Origin: DYEC01 sp034434695
GTDB lineage: Bacteria; Chloroflexota; Anaerolineae; Anaerolineales; Anaerolineaceae
Direction of reading: 5' to 3'
DNA length: 53,358 nt
NCBI GenBank assembly: GCA_034434695.1
Contig: DAOTYY010000149.1
Location: forward strand, 1 to 53,358
Part shown: in pieces, positions 31,515 to 40,324 of the stretch
Layout of the letters: the number at the start of each line of letters is the position of its first letter
Numbering within the stretch: the stretch's first letter is position 1
The notes under the pieces: generated by a model
Databases searched by the model: none
What the model saw: the letters and a program-made list of their open reading frames with translations, nothing else
What the model was told of the DNA's origin: nothing
Translations under genes and position numbers: made by a program

Positions 31515-34500
31515 GTGATGAGGTCACTGGCAGAGACGATTCGTTCCCAGTTGGATAAATTGACTGCTCAAACCAGCGAGTATCTGATGTCGGAAATTGC
31601 CAAAGGCAACAGATATACCGGAGCGACCATTGTAAATATGAGCCGCCAGATGCTTGAACTCACGGCGGCTTGCCTTTTAGATGGGGATGCGAGTGCGTTT
31701 GTGGAATTTACCAGCAAAAGTGTCTCCCAGATGCGAGAATTGAAAATGACGCCGTCCCTGATGGGAGCTAGTCTGCGCGCGCTTTCACGAACGTTGCTTG
31801 CGCTGGATATGAGTGCAGAGGCATCAAAGTTCCTCTGGGATATGTTCATGCAGGCTACTCGTAGTTTGGAGGATGTGATTATTGTCCAGTCTCAGCAAAC
31901 GGCGGCTCTGGAAGCGCAAACTGAACGCACCCAGAAGGTGCTGCATTCTGTCTTGAGTACGATGCCCGATGCGGTGTTCTTGACCGACATGCAGGGAAAG
32001 GTGAGTCAGGCGAATAAGGCGGTAGAGGTATTGTTTGGGTACAGCCATGCAGAACTGGTTGGCATGGATCCCGGAAACCTGATTCACTCCGAGGACCGCA
32101 CCACACTTTTACGCGCTGTACAATCCACCCCGGAAACGGGCAAAGATCAGACCTCGTTGCTCGAGTTGCGCTTCGTCAAGAAAGATGGCGGTGTATTTTT
32201 TGGTGAGGCTGCTGTTGGGGTCATGTTGGATACCGGGGGAATCCCGAATGGTTTTATTGTGGCAGTGCGGGACATTAGTGAGCGTAAGGAGATGGAGGAA
32301 CGTGTTCGTTCGATGGCTGAACGGCGCGGTCTTCAAGTTCAGGTCACAACCGAATTGGCACAAGAGCTGGTGACAGCCGAGACGCTGGAGGCAATGCTTG
32401 AACGAGTCGTAAAAAAGGTCAAAGAAAGCTTTGGCTACTACCATGTGCAAATTTTCGTTTTCGACGCGGCGGTGAATGCAGTTGTGTTGCTCGCAGGTTA
32501 TGGTGAGGCGGGTAAACAGATGCGAGCAATGGAATATCGCGTTCCGCTTACCCAGTACCCGGTCGGTAGCGCAGTGACCAGCGGAGAGACTATCTTGATA
32601 CCGAACGTTCAATTGCTCAAGAGCTGGGAGCCGGAGGCACTACTACCCAATACGGCAAGTGAAATTGCTGTGCCGATCAAATTGCGTGGAGAGGTGGTTG
32701 GCGTGCTGGATGTGCATAGCGACCAGCCCTGGGGTTTGAATGAAGACGATCAGAACCTGTTGGAAGGTCTTTGTGGTCAAATTGCTATTGCGTTTGAGAG
32801 CCTGCGTTTGTTGGAAAAAGAGAAGTTGCGTGCAGCCGATCTTTCGACGGTGGCGCGAATCAGCACGGCTGTTTCTACAATTCTAAACCCCATAGAAATG
32901 TTACAAGCAGTCGTAGATCAGACGCGCGAACATTTCAGCCTGTATCATGCTCAGGTTTATTTACTGCAAGATGATAACACACTGTTGTTACGAGCCAGCA
33001 CTGGCGAGGTAGGACGCAAACTGATTGCTGAGGCTCACGCCATCCCTGTACAGGCGGAACAATCGCTGGTAGCGCGCGCTTGCCGCGAACGGCGTGGTGT
33101 CATTGTCAATGATGTGTGGAAAGATCCTACTTTCTTGCCGAATCCCCTGCTACCAAAGACACGCTCCGAGCTGGCCGTGCCATTGCTGGCTGGTGATGAA
33201 GTGCTCGGGGTGCTGGATTTACAGTCCAATATCTTGGACAATTTCAGTGAAGAAGATACCAATCTCTTTATCTCGCTGGCTTCTCAGGTGGCAGTTGCCT
33301 TGCAAAACACTCGTCAGTTTGAACGCCTGATGGATATGTACCGCGCCAGCCAGCGGGTGAACACAGCCAGTGATTTTAACGAAATGGTTGCAGTTGTGGC
33401 TGAGGGGTTACGAATTCCTTCGATTAACCGTGCTGAGCTGATAATTTTCAATTATGACCGCGCAGGTCAGATTGAATCGGTCACTGTTCAGGGTACGTGG
33501 TATAGCGGTGAGGGGCCCAAACCTCAAGCGTTGGGGACAACCTATCCGAACACCATGTTTGATTCTATTCGAACGCTGTTAAGCCCGGACGCGCTCTTTG
33601 TGAATGATGTGTTTGAGGACGATCGTGTAGATGCGGCGACGCGAGAATTTCTGCGAGGGCAACGTGTGCGTGCCATTGGGATTTTGCCGCTTTGGATTTT
33701 GTCCCGACAAGTGGGCACCATCCTTGTAGAGAGCGATGCTATACATCCCTTTAGTGAAAGCGAGCAGCAAGGATACCAGACGTTCGTTGCTCAGGTTGCT
33801 CTGGCTTTGGAAAACCGTCGCTTGCTGATTGAGGCACAACAACGCGCGACCGAGCTTCAAAAATCGCAACAAGCGTTAATCGAGAGTGAGGAGCACTTCC
33901 GCAACTTATTTGCCAGCTCTCCTGTTTCGCTTTGGGAGGAGGATTTCAGCCAGGTTAAGGTTTATCTGGATCATTTGCGCGCTTCTGGTGTAAGCGACTT
34001 ACGTGCGCACATAGCTGAGCATCCTGAGATCGTTGATGATTGTATGGCGCGGATACGCGTTATTGAGGTTAATGAACGGACTTTGCGGTTATTTGCTGCG
34101 CGATCGAAGCAAGAGTTGCTTGCAAATTTGAAAGGAATATTTCGCGATGAGACAAAAGCGCTGTTCACTGACGAGTTATTGACAATGTGGCAAGGGCAAA
34201 CCCATTTTGCTGGCGAGGGTGTCAATTACACGCTGGATGGTCGCCGATTAGATGTTTTATTACAGTGGAGCGTGGTACCCGGGCATGAAGCAACATATGA
34301 CCGCCTGCTGGTTTCTCTGGAAGATATAACGTCGCGCAAGCGATTCGAGCAATTCGTCGCCCAGCGCGCCGAGCAGATGGTGAGAGTTGCTAAAGTTTCG
34401 ACAGCGATATCTACCATTCTTGATCGGGATGAGATGCTCCAAACGGTTGTAGATATGGTTTGTGAAAATTTTGGGTTATATCATGTACATGTTTATTTGT

Positions 34501-36842
34501 TGAACGAGGCAGGAGATACGCTTGTGCTGAGCTCTGGATCGGGCAAGGTGGGTAGAAAACTGGTTTCCAAGGGACATGTCATCCCACTTGCAGCAGCACG
34601 CTCGTTGGTGGCGCGTGCCTGCCGCCAGCGCAGTCCGGTCGTTATCAATGATGTGCGCAAGGAACCTGGATTTTTACCCAACCCGCTATTACCGGATACC
34701 CGCTCGGAAGCCGCAATTCCGTTAATCGTTGGTAGCCGCATCCTGGGGATCCTGGATGTTCAATCAAACATGATCAATGGCTTTACTGAGGAAGATGTGG
34801 GCATTTATACCACGCTTGCAGCTCAGGTAGCGGTCAGTTTGCAGAACACAGAACAGTTTGCTCACCTCAACCGCATGTACAGCGCCGGTCAGCGGATTAA
34901 TACAGCAAAGACGTTGGATGAGTTGGTGGCGGTAGTGGCAGAAGAGTTAAGAATCAGCGAGATCAATCGTGGCGTGTTGTTGCTCTTCCGCCATAATGCT
35001 GCAGGTCAAGTGGAGTCGGCAACAGTTCAGGGCATCTGGCACAGTGGGGAAGGTACCCGTCCGATTCCTCTTGGTACGACGTATTCAAAAGATGCTCTAA
35101 AAACGATAGAGCTTTTTCTCAGCCCTAATCCGGTTTTCTCGGATGATGCGGCACAAGACGAGAACATTGATGAGAAGACGCTGGAGATGCTGCGCATGTT
35201 GAATATGCGCTCATTGGGTGTTTTACCTGTCTGGGTGGGTGAGGCGCATTTAGGTGCAATCGTTCTGGCGGGCGAAGAGCCGCATTACTTTACCGACCGT
35301 GAGATTCAAGGCTTGCGCACTTTGACCGCTCAAGTGGCAATTGCGCTGGAAAACCGCCGCCTGCTACTGGAATCCGGAAGGCGCGCCCTGGAGCTCCAAC
35401 AGTCCCAACAATTCTTGCAAACGCTGGTGGATAATTTGCCAGTTGCAGTGGTGGCTAAAGACCCGGACGGGCGTTTCACAATCTGGAATAAAACCGCTGA
35501 ACAAATATTTGGTTTTGCCAGTGACCAGGTGTTGGGCAAAACGGATTATGATCTCTTTCCTAAAGCGCAGGCAGATTTCTTCCGCGCCAATGATCAGGAA
35601 GCTTTCAGAAGTGGAAAAGTAATTGATATTCCGGTGGAAGAGGCGAATACAGCGCATCTTGGGCGGCGCTTCTTGCATACGGTCAATGTTCCAATTTATG
35701 ATGACCAGCGCAAGCCGGTCAGCCTAGTGCTGATTACTGAGGATATTACCGAGCGCAGGCTTTACGAAGAACGCATCAAGGAATCAGAACGCCGCTTTCG
35801 CCAGATGCTGGAAGATATTCGTTTGATTGCAACGATGATAGACAAAGAGGGTAATCTGACTTTCTGTAACAATTATCTGCTGGAATTGACCGGGTGGACA
35901 CGTGAAGAGGTGTTGGGCAAGAACTGGTTTGAGATCTTCACACCGGATGAAGACTGGGTGCAGCGAAGCTTGATTACAGAGGGGATTGAGCGTGATAATG
36001 TACCGCTCTATCAAGAAAATTACATCGTGACCCGGTATGGCGAGCGGCGCTTGATCGCATGGAGCAATTCGGTCCTGCGCGACACCGAAGGAAGACCGAT
36101 CGGCATTACCAGTATTGGCGAGGATGTTACTGAAGAGCGTCAGGCGGCGCAGGTGATTGCCCAGCGCGCCACCCAACTGGCAACGGTTGCAGAGATTTCC
36201 ACCACCGTTTCCACTTTGCTGGAGCCGCAGGTGATGTTGCAGCGGGTGGTGGATCTGACAAAAGAACGGTTTGGGCTGTATCATGCTCATATCTATCTGC
36301 TGGATGATAAAACCGACGAGCTGGTTTTAGCTGCTGGCGCGGGTGAGGTGGGGCGGCAGATGACTGCAGAACGGCGGACAATTTCATTGCGGGCGGAAAA
36401 ATCGCTGGTCGCGCGCGCTGCCCGCAGACGTCAAAGCGACATCGTCAATGATGTCACTGCGGACCCGGAGTTTCTACCCAACCCGCTTTTGCCGGATACA
36501 CGCGCAGAGCTAGCAACGCCCATTTTGCTGGGCGATCAAGTGCTGGGTGTACTGGATGTGCAGGCAAACCGTCCCAATGCATTCTCTTCAGAAGATGCTG
36601 ACATCCTGACGACACTGGCGGCTCAGATTGCCGTGGCATTGCAAAATGCCCGTCAATACGAGCGGGCGCGGCGCAGTGCAGAGCGCGAGGCGCTCATTAA
36701 CGCTATCACTGAACGCATCCAAAATGCTACTTCGATTGAGGAAGCCATGCAAGTCGCCGTGCGGGAAGTGGGACGGGCACTTGGCAAGACGCCTGCGACC
36801 GTGCGGCTGACTGGCAGCTTGAGGAATCCACAGGAAAATTGA
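31515..36842 (+). CDS. 1775-aa multi-PAS/multi-GAF sensor without output domain
   Basis: GTG 31515 has GGAG seven bases upstream (ATG 31518 is equally in frame). Approximate order: helical N-terminus (1-135); PAS (140-260); GAF (281-430); GAF (447-600); GAF (608-770); PAS-like (790-945); GAF (958-1115); GAF (1122-1285); PAS (1298-1418); PAS (1425-1545); GAF (1558-1715); conserved tail (1720-1775). No H-box, ATPase, cyclase, GGDEF or phosphatase motif and no membrane helix were seen. Several GAF domains share FLPNPLLPxTRSE. The pair at 447-770 and the pair at 958-1285 are duplicates. It is probably a cytosolic sensory scaffold that works through the histidine kinase encoded downstream. Confidence 0.88.
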   Translation: MMRSLAETIRSQLDKLTAQTSEYLMSEIAKGNRYTGATIVNMSRQMLELTAACLLDGDASAFVEFTSKSVSQMRELKMTPSLMGASLRALSRTLLALDMSAEASKFLWDMFMQATRSLEDVIIVQSQQTAALEAQTERTQKVLHSVLSTMPDAVFLTDMQGKVSQANKAVEVLFGYSHAELVGMDPGNLIHSEDRTTLLRAVQSTPETGKDQTSLLELRFVKKDGGVFFGEAAVGVMLDTGGIPNGFIVAVRDISERKEMEERVRSMAERRGLQVQVTTELAQELVTAETLEAMLERVVKKVKESFGYYHVQIFVFDAAVNAVVLLAGYGEAGKQMRAMEYRVPLTQYPVGSAVTSGETILIPNVQLLKSWEPEALLPNTASEIAVPIKLRGEVVGVLDVHSDQPWGLNEDDQNLLEGLCGQIAIAFESLRLLEKEKLRAADLSTVARISTAVSTILNPIEMLQAVVDQTREHFSLYHAQVYLLQDDNTLLLRASTGEVGRKLIAEAHAIPVQAEQSLVARACRERRGVIVNDVWKDPTFLPNPLLPKTRSELAVPLLAGDEVLGVLDLQSNILDNFSEEDTNLFISLASQVAVALQNTRQFERLMDMYRASQRVNTASDFNEMVAVVAEGLRIPSINRAELIIFNYDRAGQIESVTVQGTWYSGEGPKPQALGTTYPNTMFDSIRTLLSPDALFVNDVFEDDRVDAATREFLRGQRVRAIGILPLWILSRQVGTILVESDAIHPFSESEQQGYQTFVAQVALALENRRLLIEAQQRATELQKSQQALIESEEHFRNLFASSPVSLWEEDFSQVKVYLDHLRASGVSDLRAHIAEHPEIVDDCMARIRVIEVNERTLRLFAARSKQELLANLKGIFRDETKALFTDELLTMWQGQTHFAGEGVNYTLDGRRLDVLLQWSVVPGHEATYDRLLVSLEDITSRKRFEQFVAQRAEQMVRVAKVSTAISTILDRDEMLQTVVDMVCENFGLYHVHVYLLNEAGDTLVLSSGSGKVGRKLVSKGHVIPLAAARSLVARACRQRSPVVINDVRKEPGFLPNPLLPDTRSEAAIPLIVGSRILGILDVQSNMINGFTEEDVGIYTTLAAQVAVSLQNTEQFAHLNRMYSAGQRINTAKTLDELVAVVAEELRISEINRGVLLLFRHNAAGQVESATVQGIWHSGEGTRPIPLGTTYSKDALKTIELFLSPNPVFSDDAAQDENIDEKTLEMLRMLNMRSLGVLPVWVGEAHLGAIVLAGEEPHYFTDREIQGLRTLTAQVAIALENRRLLLESGRRALELQQSQQFLQTLVDNLPVAVVAKDPDGRFTIWNKTAEQIFGFASDQVLGKTDYDLFPKAQADFFRANDQEAFRSGKVIDIPVEEANTAHLGRRFLHTVNVPIYDDQRKPVSLVLITEDITERRLYEERIKESERRFRQMLEDIRLIATMIDKEGNLTFCNNYLLELTGWTREEVLGKNWFEIFTPDEDWVQRSLITEGIERDNVPLYQENYIVTRYGERRLIAWSNSVLRDTEGRPIGITSIGEDVTEERQAAQVIAQRATQLATVAEISTTVSTLLEPQVMLQRVVDLTKERFGLYHAHIYLLDDKTDELVLAAGAGEVGRQMTAERRTISLRAEKSLVARAARRRQSDIVNDVTADPEFLPNPLLPDTRAELATPILLGDQVLGVLDVQANRPNAFSSEDADILTTLAAQIAVALQNARQYERARRSAEREALINAITERIQNATSIEEAMQVAVREVGRALGKTPATVRLTGSLRNPQEN

Positions 36843-36869
36843 TCGTGTATTGCCTGATGAGGGTCTCCT

Positions 36870-39800
36870 ATGTTGAATAGCCTTAAGCAACGATATTCTA
36901 AGCTAACGCTCAATGAACAACATATTCTTTGGTTTGACCTGTTATTTCTTGCCGCTCTGATAGCAGCCGGATTCTATTTTCTGCCGCATTTTCTTGCTGT
37001 AAAAGTTTGGCAAGGCACACTTGCTGCTGGTTTGTACGGGTTACTCATAGTTGTTGCTTTGGTGGGCGGTGGATGGATTTTCTTTGGTTTGACGCGGGCG
37101 GGCAGTTATCTGTTGTTGGGCGGCTGGCTGGCGGGGGTGCTGGGAATTGTCCTGCTGGCAGAAGGTTACACTTTGGCTTTTGCGGCGGCGGGTGCATTGG
37201 CGATTCTGTTCATCGGCTGGGAGTTGACTGGCAGCCAGCGGGCGCAGATCACGGTGCTGGCAAGCTGGTTTTATGCCGGTTTCCTGCTTGGAATGGACGT
37301 TTTATGGAACTTATGGCGTGTACCAGTCTCGGCACAGGACATCTTGGTTGGGCGAAACCTGGCTGTGATGATTATCCTGGTGTATCTGTTTGTGCAACTC
37401 AAACAATTTTCGGACTATTCTCTGCGCACCAAGGTCACCATTGTATTCCTGGTTGTGGCATTTGCTTCAAGCGGTACAATCACGGCGCTTAATCAGGTCA
37501 ACCTGACCCGTACCTTGACCAACAACATTGGTGAGACGCTTCAAAACCTATCTCAAACCAGCGCTACTGCGCTGGGTGATTTGTTATCCTTTCAGGTGGA
37601 TAAGCTCACGACGTTGTCCCTGGATCAAGCAGTGCAAGAGGGCGTTTCAGGCGCTAATATGCTTTACCGCGGTGATTTGCAGACAATTGAACGGGAAATT
37701 ACGCAGCGAGAAATGAACTGGCGTGTCGCTTTTGCGGCGAATGACCTGGAAAATTCGCTGGTCAAAGCCCGTCTTACGAATACAATGTCAGTGAAATTAC
37801 GCGAATTCGTTGCCGTTTTTCCAGAATATCAGGATGTGTTGATCACCGACCGCTATGGGGCATTAATGGCTGCCACACGTTTAGTCCCAAGATACAGTTA
37901 TGCGGATACTGCCTGGTGGAAAGCGGCCTACAATAATGGTGAGGGCGCGTTATATGCAGGTATTCCGGAATATAGCCCGCGCTTTGGGGAGTTTATTCTG
38001 ACCATTGCGGTTCCTATACGAGATTTGGAGAGTGGGCGTGTGATTGGTGTACTAAATGCCAGCTATCGTCCAAGAGCTTTGGTGGGTATTTTGCAGTTGG
38101 GAAGCGGCAGTATTGCCCAAACTGATTTGATCTTCCCAAACGGGCTATCCCTTTATTTGCCTGGCGAATTAATGCTTGAAACTAAAACCACAACCGTTAT
38201 GGCGGACATGGATGAGATTGCGCTGGCTGTGGCGAATAATCCTGATGCGGTTGGTTTTCTGCCTTACGCTTATTATGTGCGTCATGCAGATCGTTTGCGG
38301 CTGGTTGCTGTGGAGGGACTTCCTCCTTCTTCGGAGATGGTTCAGCTGAGGAGCTATCCGTTTTCCCGCACGCTTTACCTGTATGCTGACCCCGCAACTA
38401 TTCGAGAGAAGCCCCAGGTCGCTGAATTTATCCACTATTTTATCAGCCACGCAGATGAAGAAAACCAGACCCTGGGGTATTTCCCCTTGGGAGCAGATAT
38501 TAAGGCTGGCGTTCTGGAGACCTTAAAATCAGTCATGGGAGTAAATTCCTTACCAGCGCTTAATCTCGGACAGGTTTCAGGCAACCTTTCCATTGCTGGC
38601 AGCGTTTCTCTTTCACCACTGGCGAATCGCATGGTGGAACGTTTCCGTGCGGATGGTTTTAACGGGAGTGTGAGCGTGAGTGGCAGCGGCACCAGCGTTG
38701 GGTTTCAAGCTTACTGCCAGGGTGAGCCAGTGGACATCGTTATGGCTTCGCGTCCAATGAACGAACGGGAACGGGGACAGTGTTTGAAAGTAGGGCGGAA
38801 GCCGATTGCTTTTGCAGTGAGCCATGATGCCATTGTTGTTATCGTCAGCCAGGACAATAATTTTCTTTCCAATGCCACTCTCAAGGATCTTCTTCAAATT
38901 TTTGCCAAGGCCGAAAGTTGGGCAGCGGTTAGAAGCTTCTGGCCCGAACGTTCCATTATTCGTTTTGTCCCTATCAGGCAATTTTTTGATACATATACTG
39001 TATTTTTGCAAGGCTTATTTGACCGGGGTGCCATGCTGGATGTACAGCCGGGGTTGTTACAGGTTGCAAACGAACTGGCAAAGCAGGGGCGTTATGTGGA
39101 CACAAAATATTATGGCGGTAAAGAGAGTCTGGCGAGCGTCCAGCCAGTTCGCACAACGTTGGGCAGCTTGGAGATTGACAATCTAGGTTGGCTGCTCTCA
39201 CTTCACGCGGATAAGGAGCGCGTGTTAGCGCCGGTTCAAGAGCAAACGCGGCGCAATTTACTGTTGACCGCTCTCATCCTGATTGCCACGTCTGTGGTAA
39301 GTATTGCATTTTCATCTGTGATTGTCAATCCCATCCTGCGTCTGACCGAGATGGCTCGTTCTGTTGCTGCTGGCAAGCTGGAAACACGTGCAAACATTCG
39401 TTCAGGTGATGAAATCGGCGTGCTGGCATCCGTCTTTGATTCAACAACTGCACAACTGCAAGACTTAATTGGTACATTGGAGCAGCGGGTGGCCGATCGT
39501 ACGCTGGCGTTACAAACCTCTACGGAAGTCAGCCGGCGGCTATCCACGATTCTTGACCCCTCACAATTGCTGCTGGAAGTAGTGGAACAACTCCAATCGG
39601 CGTTTGGGTATTACCATGCGCACATTTATCTGTTTGACCAGAATCGGGAATATCTGGTCATGAAAGGCGGTACGGGCGAGGCCGGACGCATCATGCTGGC
39701 ACGGGGGCACAAAATCCCACGCGGGCGTGGTCTGGTCGGGCGAGCTGCAGAGATCAATGCACCGGTCTTTGTGCCGGATGTTTCCGAGGATATGAACTGG

Positions 39801-40223
39801 TTGCCCAACCCGCTGTTACCGGAAACGAAAGCAGAGGTGGCCGTTCCAATCGCAGTGGGTGATCAGGTGTTGGGTGTTTTGGATGTACAACATAATGTTC
39901 TGGGCGTTCTAAAAGAAGAAAGCGTTGCGCTGATTCAGGGCATTGCCAGTCAGGTGGCAATTGCATTGCAGAATGCGGAAGCGTACGAACGGGCGCAGCG
40001 GCAGGCGCAGCGTAAGACATTACTGGCTGAGCTAAGCGGCAAGATACAGAGCGCGGTGACCATTGAAGACGTGCTCAAAACCGCTGTTGAGGGATTAGGA
40101 CAGGCACTCAAGGCACGGCGATCTGGTATTGAGCTGGGAATGCGCCGTCCGCCGCAGATAATCAGTGAACGAGATAACCAATTGACGCAGGAAGAAGATG
40201 GAGACGGTTTTGAGGGTAGTTGA
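36870..40223 (+). CDS. membrane sensor with dCache, permuted PstS-like insert, HAMP and GAF; no kinase
   Basis: 1117 aa. About six N-terminal helices (20-210) are followed by an extracytoplasmic Cache region (DVLITDRYGALMAATR, then VIGVLNASYRPRALVG). Residues ~447-545 match the C-terminal half of PstS phosphate-binding proteins (AVGFLPYAYYVRHADRL, YPFSRTLYLYADP, GYFPLG), and residues ~575-720 match the N-terminal half (AGSVSLSPLANRMVERF, SGSGTSVGFQAYCQGEPVDI, MASRPMNERE). The Cache end (GWLLSLHADKERVLAPV), a helix (793-818), HAMP (820-867), GAF (886-1040) and the shared tail complete it. It lies 27 bases after the first sensor. Probably senses an extracellular anion and signals through the downstream kinase. 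Confidence 0.88.
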   Translation: MLNSLKQRYSKLTLNEQHILWFDLLFLAALIAAGFYFLPHFLAVKVWQGTLAAGLYGLLIVVALVGGGWIFFGLTRAGSYLLLGGWLAGVLGIVLLAEGYTLAFAAAGALAILFIGWELTGSQRAQITVLASWFYAGFLLGMDVLWNLWRVPVSAQDILVGRNLAVMIILVYLFVQLKQFSDYSLRTKVTIVFLVVAFASSGTITALNQVNLTRTLTNNIGETLQNLSQTSATALGDLLSFQVDKLTTLSLDQAVQEGVSGANMLYRGDLQTIEREITQREMNWRVAFAANDLENSLVKARLTNTMSVKLREFVAVFPEYQDVLITDRYGALMAATRLVPRYSYADTAWWKAAYNNGEGALYAGIPEYSPRFGEFILTIAVPIRDLESGRVIGVLNASYRPRALVGILQLGSGSIAQTDLIFPNGLSLYLPGELMLETKTTTVMADMDEIALAVANNPDAVGFLPYAYYVRHADRLRLVAVEGLPPSSEMVQLRSYPFSRTLYLYADPATIREKPQVAEFIHYFISHADEENQTLGYFPLGADIKAGVLETLKSVMGVNSLPALNLGQVSGNLSIAGSVSLSPLANRMVERFRADGFNGSVSVSGSGTSVGFQAYCQGEPVDIVMASRPMNERERGQCLKVGRKPIAFAVSHDAIVVIVSQDNNFLSNATLKDLLQIFAKAESWAAVRSFWPERSIIRFVPIRQFFDTYTVFLQGLFDRGAMLDVQPGLLQVANELAKQGRYVDTKYYGGKESLASVQPVRTTLGSLEIDNLGWLLSLHADKERVLAPVQEQTRRNLLLTALILIATSVVSIAFSSVIVNPILRLTEMARSVAAGKLETRANIRSGDEIGVLASVFDSTTAQLQDLIGTLEQRVADRTLALQTSTEVSRRLSTILDPSQLLLEVVEQLQSAFGYYHAHIYLFDQNREYLVMKGGTGEAGRIMLARGHKIPRGRGLVGRAAEINAPVFVPDVSEDMNWLPNPLLPETKAEVAVPIAVGDQVLGVLDVQHNVLGVLKEESVALIQGIASQVAIALQNAEAYERAQRQAQRKTLLAELSGKIQSAVTIEDVLKTAVEGLGQALKARRSGIELGMRRPPQIISERDNQLTQEEDGDGFEGS

Positions 40224-40248
40224 CAACCTCCCTGAAAAGTCGTATGGT
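40220..40248 (+). promoter_or_regulatory. possible internal promoter before the third sensor
   Basis: TTGACA (40220-40225) overlapping the second sensor's stop codon, then 17 bases and TATGGT (40243-40248). It would allow the third sensor, ParA and kinase to be made separately. Confidence 0.4.
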
Positions 40249-40324
40249 TGAATGAATTGGAATGGTATGATGACGGGTACATTGCGAATGAAGGTGTGGT
40301 CGGAAATCAGGCAAGGAGTGCGGC

